Source of the DNA: Isachenkonia alkalipeptolytica
GTDB lineage: Bacteria > Bacillota > Clostridia > Peptostreptococcales > T1SED10-28
Length of the DNA: 64,000 nt
Direction of reading: 5' to 3'
Assembly (NCBI RefSeq): GCF_009910325.1
Contig: NZ_SUMG01000005.1
Span: 1 to 64,000 of the forward strand
Part shown: positions 8,943 through 17,199 of the stretch, one piece after another
How the letters are laid out: each line of letters starts with the position of its first letter
How positions within the stretch are numbered: the stretch's first letter is position 1
Translations under genes and position numbers: made by a program
The notes under the pieces: model-generated
What the model was told of the DNA's origin: nothing
The model's input: only the letters and a program-made list of their open reading frames with translations
The model's database searches: none

Positions 8943-9836
8943 CTATCTTGTCAGTTTTGCACCGTAGGTGCCGGTATTGTCTAAGTCCTGATCGATCGTC
9001 GCATTGGTGACAAACTCCACAAATCGTCCGGTGATTTCCGTATGGCCTCCCGCATTCGCCACATCCTCTACATAAAACTGGCCAAAGCCTACCACCAATA
9101 GTTCGTCTCGACCTTCAGGTTCCACATCATCCACTAGGGGAATCGTCCAAAGCCGTTTGGAATCCCGTTCGAAATTGTCAAAACTGGAACTTTCTTCATT
9201 GATATAGTTTCGAATGGCACTGGTGGCCCCGGCCATGTTTCCCGGTTCCGTATCAATGAAGTCTCCTACGGAGATGGTGCCCTCATAGCCGAACAGGGAG
9301 TTATCCTTAAACCGGCTGGCCCCGGTCCCTCCCAGGGCCGCGGCTCCATAGTTTCCATGGTATCCGTCTCCGGCCCCGGCTTTTAGGATGACCTCATCCC
9401 CGTATTCAAAGGGAAATTTTTCTACGGCAAAGGGTCTCACGCCCTCGCTTACGGAACTGGCCGGTCCGATCACCGCCTTTGTTGCGGCTCCCGTATCACT
9501 GCTTAGGATTCCCAGTACCGGTGCAAAGAAATGCTTTACTTCCTTTAACCCTGTAATCTCGATGCTTCGATGATCTTCGCCGATAATAATCTCCGTATCC
9601 TCGGTATCCACGTTATTTTTTTCCAAGTATTCCAGGGCCACAGCCTTGGCTTCCTCGGGATGATTGGGCAGTTCCAAGGTTGCTGCCAACACCGCGGAGT
9701 CTATGGCGTTTGATAGCTTCGTCCGCTCCGCATAAACCATTCCGATATCCACCACTAAGGCCGTAAAGCCCAGAAGCACCACCATGAAGATGGATAACAG
9801 GATCGCCGCACTTCCTTTATTGTCCAGTTTTTTCAT
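8943..9836 (-). CDS. tadG: TadG-like pilus assembly protein (Tad domain)
   Basis: A protein of about 297 residues whose N-terminus (MKKLDNKGSAAILLSIFMVV) carries the short basic leader and hydrophobic helix typical of TadG/Tad-domain proteins, followed by VDIGMVYAERTKLSNAIDSA, the conserved Tad motif. The remainder is an exported domain rich in Gly and Asp. ATG at 9836 is chosen because GAGGGGTG lies just upstream; an alternative GTG at 9851 would overlap the tadE stop. It is probably a minor or accessory pilus component exposed outside the membrane. Confidence 0.85.
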   Translation of the reverse strand: MKKLDNKGSAAILLSIFMVVLLGFTALVVDIGMVYAERTKLSNAIDSAVLAATLELPNHPEEAKAVALEYLEKNNVDTEDTEIIIGEDHRSIEITGLKEVKHFFAPVLGILSSDTGAATKAVIGPASSVSEGVRPFAVEKFPFEYGDEVILKAGAGDGYHGNYGAAALGGTGASRFKDNSLFGYEGTISVGDFIDTEPGNMAGATSAIRNYINEESSSFDNFERDSKRLWTIPLVDDVEPEGRDELLVVGFGQFYVEDVANAGGHTEITGRFVEFVTNATIDQDLDNTGTYGAKLTR

Positions 9837-9847
9837 ATTTTCACCCC

Positions 9848-10237
9848 TCACTCGATTCGCATGGAGGACTCTCCACTGAGATTCACGTTTCCGCCGAGCA
9901 AATTACTGATGAAGGGTACCACCATTTGGTAATCGTAGTTCACCAGTACCCGCAGGGTCTCTCCCGAGGTCCTCGAATTATTTTCCGGTTCAATGGTAAT
10001 TGCCATCCGTTCCTCTCTAAGACTAGGACTGGTGGAAAGAATCCGCTCCTCCATTTCTTCATCGGTGGCGCCCACAATACCGATCCGCGCCCCTTCCCGG
10101 GTGGCGTTTTGCACGGAGAGGTAAGCATTAAACATCATTCCGAACTCCGCAATCCCCATTACCAACAGCAGCAGGATGGGAAGGATCAACGCGAATTCCA
10201 CCATGGCCTGTCCCTTTTGATTTTTCAGTACCTTCAC
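9848..10237 (-). CDS. tadE: TadE-like pseudopilin
   Basis: This 129-residue protein begins with a type IVb prepilin-like leader: cleavage would be expected after Gly in KNQKG, leaving QAMVEFALI with the conserved Glu at +5, then a hydrophobic helix to about residue 30. The exported part includes NATREGARIGIVGA, typical of TadE. TadE pseudopilins help Flp fibre assembly. It lies 157 bases downstream of flp, with a hairpin between them, and is processed by a prepilin peptidase not encoded in this window. Confidence 0.88.
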   Translation of the reverse strand: MKVLKNQKGQAMVEFALILPILLLLVMGIAEFGMMFNAYLSVQNATREGARIGIVGATDEEMEERILSTSPSLREERMAITIEPENNSRTSGETLRVLVNYDYQMVVPFISNLLGGNVNLSGESSMRIE

Positions 10238-10260
10238 TTGATCCCTCCTGTTCTTTGATG

Positions 10261-10283
10261 AAATAAAGGGCCCCTAAGGGCCC
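10261..10283 (-). promoter_or_regulatory. Hairpin between flp and tadE, possible attenuator
   Basis: A GGGCCC/GGGCCC stem (10268-10273 with 10278-10283, loop CTAA) is followed on the minus strand by TTTATTT. It stands between the abundant pilin gene and the assembly genes and could reduce read-through or protect the flp message. The rest of the 157-base gap shows nothing clear. Confidence 0.5.
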
Positions 10284-10394
10284 CTCTACATCGGCGAAGC
10301 TTGTTTATGTATTTTTTGTAGTGTTATGATGTAAGAGCTTATGGCCGATTAAGAAATTCGACTAGACTTTAGAAAACTTTTTATTGAGTATTGA

Positions 10395-10583
10395 TTATTC
10401 TTCTCCTCCTGGCAGGTGCTCAATAATGGCATCAAATGTATTTTCAATTCCACCTGAAAGTAATATCAAAGCTCCAACCAGCACCACTGCTACCAATCCG
10501 ATAATCAATGCATATTCCACCATTCCTTGCCCCTTCTTGTTCCCTAAGTGCATTACTGCTAAATTCATCATTTGCTTTAACAT
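10395..10583 (-). CDS. flp: Flp/Fap-type major pilin
   Basis: The gene encodes a small pilin of about 62 residues. The leader ends in KKG and the mature part would start QGMVEYALI, with Glu+5 and Tyr+6 as in all Flp pilins, followed by a hydrophobic helix and a short acidic tail (HLPGGEE). ATG at 10583 is favoured over 10589 because AGGAGG is seven bases before it. Flp subunits polymerise into thin adhesive pili. It is first in the locus and separated from both neighbours by longer gaps, in line with strong independent expression. Confidence 0.9.
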   Translation of the reverse strand: MLKQMMNLAVMHLGNKKGQGMVEYALIIGLVAVVLVGALILLSGGIENTFDAIIEHLPGGEE

Positions 10584-10743
10584 GTTCATTCCTCCTTTGA
10601 TTTTTTTGCTTTCGCGCTTATAAAGTACTCCTATAATTTCTGTCCGTATGAGCGAAGCTGTTTTTAAGTTACAACCATTATAGTACGGGAGGCGATTTCA
10701 TATAAGATTCAAATGGTCCTTTTGTGCCGGGGAGAAAGGGCAT

Positions 10744-10768
10744 AAAAAAACAGGGACCATGGTCCCTG
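10744..10768 (-). terminator. Terminator of the degS/degU-like operon
   Basis: A perfect 18-base palindrome (CAGGGACC arms, 10751-10768) is followed on the minus strand by seven T residues. It separates the regulator pair from flp, so flp must have its own promoter within 10590-10740, where a TATAAT-like box occurs on the minus strand near 10677. Confidence 0.85.
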
Positions 10769-10799
10769 GATAATTTCTCCATTCTTATGTATGGATTTC

Positions 10800-11477
10800 T
10801 TATTTTTCCCCGTAAAGCTTTCGGTAATAGCTTTCCACATCGTTTTCAATGGCCAGTATGGTGGCCTGTACCCGGTCCTTAACCCCTAGCTTTCGAAAAA
10901 TACCGGTGGCGTAGTTTTTCACGGTTTTTTCCGAGATGAATAAATTTTCCCCGATTTCCCGATTTCCCCGGCCCCTTGCAATTTCCCGAAGCACCTCCAC
11001 TTCCCGGCGACTCAGTGCGTCCAAAAGACTGGACTCCTGATGGTCTTTCGTGGTCATCTGATCAAACAACATGGTGACCAAGGATTTGTCGATGTATTTT
11101 TCTCCGTCGTATACAGTACGAATGGCCTCCACAATTTCGGTGCCCGCGGAGTCCTTTAAAACATAACCGTCGGCGCCGATGTCGATGGCTTTTCGGATGG
11201 TGGAGTCGAAGCGTTCGATGGTCAGCATGATTACCTTTATTTTCGGATCGCTTTCCTTCAGTTTTTTCAAACTGTCCAAACCGTTGATCACAGGCATGTT
11301 TACATCAAGAAGCACCACATCGGCTTCATGGGTGTTCAGACCCTCCAGTAATAGCTTTCCGTTTTCCACTTCTCGAATAATTTTAATGTCCTCTTCCAGT
11401 CCGATAATGGTTCTGAGCCCTTGGCGAATCAGGTCATGATCATCGGCGATAATTATTTTAATTTCCTTCACTCTCAT
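10800..11477 (-). CDS. DegU/NarL-family response regulator
   Basis: The protein has 225 residues. The receiver domain has the acidic pair in ADDHD (11-12), probable phospho-Asp58 (LLDVNMPV) and Lys near 108 (LKDS). A LuxR-type helix-turn-helix follows at about 158-212 (LSRREVEVLREIARG and SEKTVKNYATGIFRKLGV). Its start overlaps the end of the sensor gene by 20 bases, so the two are translationally coupled. By position it is the likely regulator of the tad locus, which begins 200 bases downstream. It could also control other surface genes. Confidence 0.9.
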   Translation of the reverse strand: MRVKEIKIIIADDHDLIRQGLRTIIGLEEDIKIIREVENGKLLLEGLNTHEADVVLLDVNMPVINGLDSLKKLKESDPKIKVIMLTIERFDSTIRKAIDIGADGYVLKDSAGTEIVEAIRTVYDGEKYIDKSLVTMLFDQMTTKDHQESSLLDALSRREVEVLREIARGRGNREIGENLFISEKTVKNYATGIFRKLGVKDRVQATILAIENDVESYYRKLYGEK

Positions 11478-12639
11478 CCCGAATCACTCCTCGATTAATC
11501 GGTAATTTTACGGTATATACGGTACCCTGGCCCAGGGTGGATTCGATATTTACGGTGCCCTGGAGCTGATCCACCCGGTCATAGATGCCGATCAGTCCAT
11601 AGGAGGTTTCACTGCTTTTTACACGGTCTAAGGTTTCCTCCACATCAAAACCCACACCGTCATCGGATATCACCAGTCGTAAATACTTTGTGCCGTAATC
11701 CAGCTTCACTTCCGCCTTCTTTGCTTTGGCATGCTTGATCATATTGTTAAAGACTTCCTGGACGATCCGGTACACCGCCACTTGGATGATATGCTCCACC
11801 TCTTCGTTCAGGGGCTTTAACTTCAGGTTAATATGGATTCCCGACTGGAGTATGATGGACTTGACCGCTTCCTTAATGGTTTCATTCAATCCTAAATCCT
11901 CCAGGGACATGGGACTCAGGTTAAAAATAATCCCCCGTACTTCCTTTAAGGCGAGGGCAATGCTCTCCTTTAACTCCCCCAGCTCTTCCAGACCGGAGTC
12001 CAAATCCCGCTGTAGCATCACTTTGCAGACATCCACCTTCATGGAGGCGTTGGCCATGTACTGAGCGGGACCGTCGTGGACGTCTCTGGCAATCCGCTTT
12101 CGTTCATTTTCCTGGGCCTCCAGGATTTTAATCCCCACAAACATCTCCGAGGTCTGGTCCACATCCCCTAAGGCGGCGATCACATCCCCCTCTAGATAGC
12201 CCAGGGCAATACTGATTTGATTGATGACCCGCTCAGCGCTTTCGATATTTTGGCTGGATTTTTTCAGGGCCAGCTCCAGGTCGTTCCGTCGTTTTTTCAG
12301 TTCTTTTTCTTTATTTTGTTTGATTACATAATCAATCCGGGTTTGGGAAGCCGCTTCATAGGCGGCTTTGATATCCCCTTCGCTATGCTTGTGAAAATCT
12401 CTGGAAACCCGGGCAAGTTTCTTTCGCATCAGCTTGTCTTTCTTTTCCAGATCGTCCACCTCTTGAATGACCTCTTTGGTTTCCTTTTGTAGACTCAGCA
12501 AATCATTTTTCAGTTTTTCCTGTTCGCTTCGAATATTCTGTACGATTTCCAGTATGTAATTTCGACTGTTCCCCATTTCACTGGTGATTTTTTTTATGAT
12601 TTTGTTGATGGATTGAAAATCTAAATTGGTTGGGTTCAT
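11458..12639 (-). CDS. DegS-like sensor histidine kinase
   Basis: The protein has 393 residues with the start at 12639, where GGAG lies eight bases upstream. An upstream ATG at 12657 lacks a site. There are no membrane helices. Residues 30-150 form a long charged coiled coil as in the cytoplasmic DegS sensor. The HisKA_3 box ERKRIARDVHDGP holds the phosphorylated His near 188, and the HATPase part shows RIVQEVFNNMIKHAKA and ISDDGVGFD. It should phosphorylate the regulator encoded immediately downstream. The cue is unknown; DegS itself senses intracellular signals such as flagellar or cytoskeletal state. Confidence 0.9.
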   Translation of the reverse strand: MNPTNLDFQSINKIIKKITSEMGNSRNYILEIVQNIRSEQEKLKNDLLSLQKETKEVIQEVDDLEKKDKLMRKKLARVSRDFHKHSEGDIKAAYEAASQTRIDYVIKQNKEKELKKRRNDLELALKKSSQNIESAERVINQISIALGYLEGDVIAALGDVDQTSEMFVGIKILEAQENERKRIARDVHDGPAQYMANASMKVDVCKVMLQRDLDSGLEELGELKESIALALKEVRGIIFNLSPMSLEDLGLNETIKEAVKSIILQSGIHINLKLKPLNEEVEHIIQVAVYRIVQEVFNNMIKHAKAKKAEVKLDYGTKYLRLVISDDGVGFDVEETLDRVKSSETSYGLIGIYDRVDQLQGTVNIESTLGQGTVYTVKLPINRGVIRDESEGN

Positions 12640-12718
12640 AATTTTTCTCCTATCCATAGGGATTCCTCGAAAAAGGGGGGGTTCCCAAAACCTTCATCGA
12701 TGTTTCTCTATAGAGTAT

Positions 12719-12740
12719 ATTATACCCATGGAATATTCCA
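12719..12740 (-). promoter_or_regulatory. Probable promoter and operator of the degS-like operon
   Basis: On the minus strand a perfect -10 TATAAT (12719-12724) lies 80 bases before the degS start. A perfect 12-base palindrome TGGAATATTCCA (12729-12740) fills the spacer and no good -35 is seen, as expected of a regulated promoter. CCATGG copies flank the palindrome. Confidence 0.5.
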
Positions 12741-12780
12741 ATTACCATGGGAAATTAGACATAGGGGGTTTACAAAATAA

Positions 12781-12803
12781 GGATCAGCCCTTAGAGCTGA
12801 TCC
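12781..12803 (-). terminator. Terminator of the RNA methyltransferase gene
   Basis: An 8-bp stem (GGATCAGC with GCTGATCC) with a 7-base loop lies just beyond the stop codon and is followed on the minus strand by TTATTTT. Confidence 0.75.
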
Positions 12804-12821
12804 GTTTTTACCTGTTCTTGC

Positions 12822-13973
12822 TTACTTCGCCCGATCTTCCCTTCTGGGAGGCCGGGGACCAAAGTACTGATAAAGGTCGGTTTTGATTCGACCGTTATAA
12901 AGCTTTCGCTTTTTATCCGCTTTTTTGCCGTAATGCTTTTCAAAGTCTTCCTTGGAGGTAATGATGTACTTGGACCAGGAAGAAAAGTTTTCAAAGGTTC
13001 TGCCCATCTTCTTGTACAGCCTTTCCACCTCCGCTTTGTGGGAAAGCCGCTCCCCATAAGGGGGGTTGGTGATGATGCAGCCGTACTCAAAGCGGGAGCT
13101 GATCTCCCCTACATCTCTTTTTTGAACGTGGATATCCTCTTCTAAGAAGGCTTCGTCAATATGGTGTCTTGCCAGACTTAAGGCTTCTTCGTCCACATCG
13201 GAGCCCTGGATCCGAAGTTTTCGGTCCTTTTTCTCCAAGTCATGGGCCTCCCTACGCCCTTGATTCCAGAGAGCTTTTTCAAGGGTGGTCCATTCCTCTG
13301 CGGCAAAGTTACGGTAAATTCCCGGAGCAATGTTTTTGCCGATCAGTCCCGCTTCAATGAGGATCGTTCCGGAACCGCACATAGGGTCAATCAGGGCCCG
13401 GTCATGATCCCAAAAGCTTAACTGAATGATGGCCGCCGCTAAGGTTTCCTTAATCGGCGCCGGACTGGTAAGACTTCTATACCCCCGTTTATGCAGTCCG
13501 GGACCGCTGGTATCAATGGTTAAGGTAGCCTCATCCTTTAACAGGGCCACCTCAATTTTATACATTCCCTGCTTTTCTTCAAACCAACTGAGCTTATAAT
13601 CCTTTTTCAAACTTTCCACCACGGCTTTTTTCACGATGGCCTGACAGTCGGGTACACTGAATAGCTTGGAGTTAATGGACTTTCCCGTTACGGGAAATTC
13701 TCCGTCCTTGGGGATCCACTGACTCCAGTCCAGGGCCTTGGTTTTTTCAAAGAGCTCATCAAAGGTGGTGGCCTTAAAGGATCCGATTTTGAGGAGCACC
13801 CGATCCGCACTGCGAAGCCACAGATTGGCCCGTACGATGCCTAAGGGATCCGCTTCAAAGATCACCCTGCCGTTTTCCACGGTCACCTTTTCATAGCCCA
13901 AAGCCTTGACTTCCCTTGCCACAATGGCCTCTAAGCCGAAGGCTGCGGTTGCGATTAATTGTATCTTATCCAC
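12822..13973 (-). CDS. THUMP-domain 23S rRNA guanine methyltransferase (RlmL/YpsC type)
   Basis: The protein has about 383 residues. A THUMP RNA-binding domain (through residue 160) is followed by an N6_Mtase/UPF0020 fold with the SAM site DPMCGSGTILIEA and the catalytic NPPYGERL motif. It methylates guanine in 23S rRNA. The family normally begins (M/V)xKxQLIATAAFGLE, which points to GTG at 13973. A longer in-frame ATG at 14054 has no ribosome site and would add 27 unconserved residues next to a tandem repeat. It is a monocistronic gene with its own terminator. Confidence 0.88.
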   Translation of the reverse strand: MDKIQLIATAAFGLEAIVAREVKALGYEKVTVENGRVIFEADPLGIVRANLWLRSADRVLLKIGSFKATTFDELFEKTKALDWSQWIPKDGEFPVTGKSINSKLFSVPDCQAIVKKAVVESLKKDYKLSWFEEKQGMYKIEVALLKDEATLTIDTSGPGLHKRGYRSLTSPAPIKETLAAAIIQLSFWDHDRALIDPMCGSGTILIEAGLIGKNIAPGIYRNFAAEEWTTLEKALWNQGRREAHDLEKKDRKLRIQGSDVDEEALSLARHHIDEAFLEEDIHVQKRDVGEISSRFEYGCIITNPPYGERLSHKAEVERLYKKMGRTFENFSSWSKYIITSKEDFEKHYGKKADKKRKLYNGRIKTDLYQYFGPRPPRREDRAK

Positions 13974-14055
13974 AAAATTTCCTACTTTCCTGTGCCCCGG
14001 GATAGAATCGACCCAGGGCTTTTTATCTTTTTCTTCGATTGACGTTTCTTTCATT

Positions 14056-14091
14056 ATGCGTTTCTTTATGCGTTTCTTTATGCGTTTCTTT
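14056..14091. repeat. Three exact tandem copies of a 12-base unit
   Basis: ATGCGTTTCTTT occurs three times head to tail (14056-14067, 14068-14079, 14080-14091), flanked on both sides by partial copies ending in TTTCTTTCATTA. It lies upstream of the methyltransferase gene, between it and the M16 protease gene. Confidence 0.9.
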
Positions 14092-14141
14092 CATTAGACG
14101 TTACTCCAACTGACTTTGCTGTAGCGGCTCTCCTAAGCTAC

Positions 14142-17069
14142 TTACTTGAAAATGGCATCAATTTCATTAAAGAGATGCTTATTCTCCTCTAACTTATGCT
14201 CATTCCCCACGACGCAGAGATAATCCTTTGCCATCACATCCCGGATCAGATCCGCCTGGGCTCTGAGATCCTCCACGGTGGTGGTCACGATTTCCTCCCG
14301 CTCTTTTTCCAAATCCTCCTGGGTGATGTTACAGAAATAATGGGTTGCCGCCTTTTCTCCCTTAGCGGAGGGAGTCATGGGGGCGTCCACTTTACTGATG
14401 GTTCCAAGAATATACTTGGTCATCTCCCGCTCATCGGCTTCGAAGTCTCGAACATAGGCCTCGGCCTTATTATAGGTATCAATGGTTTTATTAAGATGAG
14501 GGTCCCGGTAGGAGGTAAAGAACATATTCCCGTTTCTGCTGAAGTTGGTCATGGCCCCGTAGGCCCCGCCTTCAATCCGGATTTTATTCCATAGATAATT
14601 TAAGCTGATGATGGTTTTTAACACCTGTAAATGGCCGGTATATTCGTAGCCCAGCTCCTTAAAGTTATAGCCCTTGGCCACATACTGGACCTTAGAAGAG
14701 GTGGCGATGCCGATGTTGTTTTGTTTCAGCGGGAAATGATAGTCCACAAGCTTCGGTGCTTCGTCGGTTAAGTGCTCTTCTAAAACCTTGGAGTTTTTCT
14801 CAAAGGCCTGATAGTCTTCACCGTCTCCCGTTACAACAAAAATACCGTTTTGCTTATTAAAGGTCAGCGCCTTTACTCTTTGCAGTTTTTGTTGCAGGTC
14901 TTCAAATCGCTGTTCAAAGTCTTCGTCCAATGCTGCGATGAATTTATAGAAGGTGATGCCCGAGCACTGCTCCATAAACATTTCCGCCTCGGAATAGTGG
15001 GCGCCTAAATGTCTAACCGCCACCATATGCCCTTCCGATTGAATCACCATTTCCAGGCGGGACTTCATTTCCTTGATAATGTCCCGAATCCGCTTTTTAT
15101 TCTCGAAGGTGGTGTTTTCCATAATCTCTCCCATAAGTTCAAACAGCCGTCGGCTTTTATCCCGAAGGGCGGAGCCCTGGACAATCATCTTCGGATAATA
15201 CTGTCCTTCCTTTTTCCGGTCCACGAAGTTCTCCACTCGAAAGCCGATGCCCCCGGTGTAGATTTCCATTTCATTGGAAATATCTTCATAGCCGTAGTGC
15301 TTTGTGGCCACTCTTCCCAAAAGCTTTGCTAAAAGCGCCGCATAGGGGATCAATTCCTGAGGCACTACCCTTAGGTCAAAGGCAATGTCCGTATAGAGTA
15401 TTTTATTCGTATAGTGCTCGGCATACAACACCTTCATATCAAGATTACTTCGAATTTCCCGGGGCAGTTTTTCTGTTCGCTTTCGAATATCCTCCCTGGA
15501 GAGCTGGGGAATCGATTCCAGGTCTTCCTTGGAATCCGGGGCCGCCTGTTTTTCCTTCAGGGTTTTGGTCTCCTGCACCAGGGCGTCCAGTTCCTCCTCG
15601 CTTAACTGCTCTTTATAACTTCTCAGCTCTTTTTTAACCTCTTCATCCCGCTTTTGAATCATACCCTTTTCCGGTACTAAGGTCAGGATTACCTGATGGT
15701 TGTTGTTGAGAAGATATTTTTCGATCATCTTTTCGAAATAGTCCGTGGTCAGGGCTTTTCGTATGGTTTTAAACACCTTGTCGTACTGAAGATGTACCGA
15801 GGGATGTTCATCGTAGAGCCAGGTGTCCATGGTCTTAATTCCATAGATCAGCCCCTTGGGGTATCGCCCGTAATCCGCTTCCCGCAGCTCAAACTCTGCG
15901 GCATTAATGGCCCCTTCGATTAGTTTTTTATCGATGCCTTCCTCTATAATCTTTTCCAAGCTTCCATAGACCACGTTTAGAAATCGATCTTCCTCCTCGG
16001 GATTGGCTCCCTTCACAATGACCGAGAAATTATGCTGCAACAAACTCTCATCATAGGAGCTTAACACATCCTCCCCGATCTCCGCATCCAGCAGGGCTTT
16101 TTTCAGCGGCGCTGCGGGAGATTCCAACAAAATATGGTTGAGGATATCAAAGGCCAGGTAAAACTCCGGATCCCTCGAGTCGCCCACGGCATAGTTCACA
16201 CTTAAGTAGGTTTTATTTTTCTCATTCTCCTGATCGGAAATCGGGTAAGGCTCCGTAACCCGACGGGGACTGTTAAAGGGCGGGTGTATGGAAATTGCCG
16301 AGTCCATTTCCTTTCCTTCGAAATCCTTCAGGTACTCCTCATTAATGAACTGTAGATGCTCCTCTATGTCTCCGTTGCCGTAGATATAAATATAGGCATT
16401 GGAGGGATGGTAAAATTTTCGATGGTAATCCAAAAAGTCTTCATAGGTCAGCTCGGGAATCACATCCGGGTCCCCTCCGGATTCGTTGCCGTAAATGTTA
16501 TCGGGAAACAAATGCTCCTGAATTTTTCGAAATAAAATCTGATCCGGGGAAGAAAAAGCCCCTTTCATTTCGTTGTAGACCACGCCGTTGTATTTAATGT
16601 CATCGGAAGGGTTTTCCAATTCATGATACCAGCCTTCCTGTCGAAGGATGTCGGGATCTTCGTAGATATTCGGATAAAACACCGCATCCAAATAAACATC
16701 CATCAGGTTTTTAAAATCCTGAGGGTTTTGACTGGCAATGGGATACATGGTTTTATCGGAAAAGGTCATGGCATTTAAAAAAGTATTTAACGATCCCTTA
16801 GCAAGTTCGATAAAGGGATCCTTAGCTTTGAATTTCCTTGAACCGCACAGTACGGCGTGTTCTAAGATATGAGGCAACCCGGTGCTGTCTGTGGGCGGGG
16901 TCCGAAAACTGATGGAAAACACCTTGTTATCATCGTCGTTGGCTAAGTAATAAAGCTTCGCCCCACTGTTTTTATGCACAAATAAATAACCGTCGGAGTT
17001 GATCTCCTCTACGGCTCCTTTTTCCTGCAACTGAAATCCATGCAGTATCTGTCCTTCTTCTAGCTTCAT
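14142..17069 (-). CDS. M16C-family metalloprotease (presequence-protease/insulinase-like)
   Basis: The protein has 975 residues and the full two-half architecture of PreP/Cym1-like M16C enzymes. The inverted zinc motif HILEH (about 67-71) with the downstream Glu in the LNTFLNAMTFSDKTMYP region marks the catalytic half; the M16C-associated linker and an inactive second half follow (EGGAYGAMTNFSRNG near residue 825). No signal peptide is seen, so it is cytoplasmic and likely degrades oligopeptides, which fits a peptide-fermenting cell. ATG 17069 follows GGGAGCGG. It lies downstream of thrB on the same strand, separated by a hairpin. Confidence 0.92.
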   Translation of the reverse strand: MKLEEGQILHGFQLQEKGAVEEINSDGYLFVHKNSGAKLYYLANDDDNKVFSISFRTPPTDSTGLPHILEHAVLCGSRKFKAKDPFIELAKGSLNTFLNAMTFSDKTMYPIASQNPQDFKNLMDVYLDAVFYPNIYEDPDILRQEGWYHELENPSDDIKYNGVVYNEMKGAFSSPDQILFRKIQEHLFPDNIYGNESGGDPDVIPELTYEDFLDYHRKFYHPSNAYIYIYGNGDIEEHLQFINEEYLKDFEGKEMDSAISIHPPFNSPRRVTEPYPISDQENEKNKTYLSVNYAVGDSRDPEFYLAFDILNHILLESPAAPLKKALLDAEIGEDVLSSYDESLLQHNFSVIVKGANPEEEDRFLNVVYGSLEKIIEEGIDKKLIEGAINAAEFELREADYGRYPKGLIYGIKTMDTWLYDEHPSVHLQYDKVFKTIRKALTTDYFEKMIEKYLLNNNHQVILTLVPEKGMIQKRDEEVKKELRSYKEQLSEEELDALVQETKTLKEKQAAPDSKEDLESIPQLSREDIRKRTEKLPREIRSNLDMKVLYAEHYTNKILYTDIAFDLRVVPQELIPYAALLAKLLGRVATKHYGYEDISNEMEIYTGGIGFRVENFVDRKKEGQYYPKMIVQGSALRDKSRRLFELMGEIMENTTFENKKRIRDIIKEMKSRLEMVIQSEGHMVAVRHLGAHYSEAEMFMEQCSGITFYKFIAALDEDFEQRFEDLQQKLQRVKALTFNKQNGIFVVTGDGEDYQAFEKNSKVLEEHLTDEAPKLVDYHFPLKQNNIGIATSSKVQYVAKGYNFKELGYEYTGHLQVLKTIISLNYLWNKIRIEGGAYGAMTNFSRNGNMFFTSYRDPHLNKTIDTYNKAEAYVRDFEADEREMTKYILGTISKVDAPMTPSAKGEKAATHYFCNITQEDLEKEREEIVTTTVEDLRAQADLIRDVMAKDYLCVVGNEHKLEENKHLFNEIDAIFK

Positions 17070-17168
17070 ATTTTCATCCGCTCCCTTCTAGTGATGGTTC
17101 TTCCTTCTTATCCTTGATTTTCTCCCCCCATTATATCATTCTTTTCCCTTCTTATCCAGAGGGGACAG

Positions 17169-17199
17169 GGATGACAGCGGGACGGAGTTTCTGTCATCC
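17169..17199 (-). promoter_or_regulatory. Hairpin after thrB
   Basis: A perfect 9-bp stem (GGATGACAG at 17169-17177 with CTGTCATCC at 17191-17199) lies right at the thrB stop codon. The minus strand continues without a clear T-run, so it may be a weak terminator or an mRNA-end stabiliser. Confidence 0.4.

Noticed and set aside
17169-17199. Full terminator after thrB
   Set aside because: The stem is perfect but no T-run follows on the minus strand, so I list it only as a hairpin.
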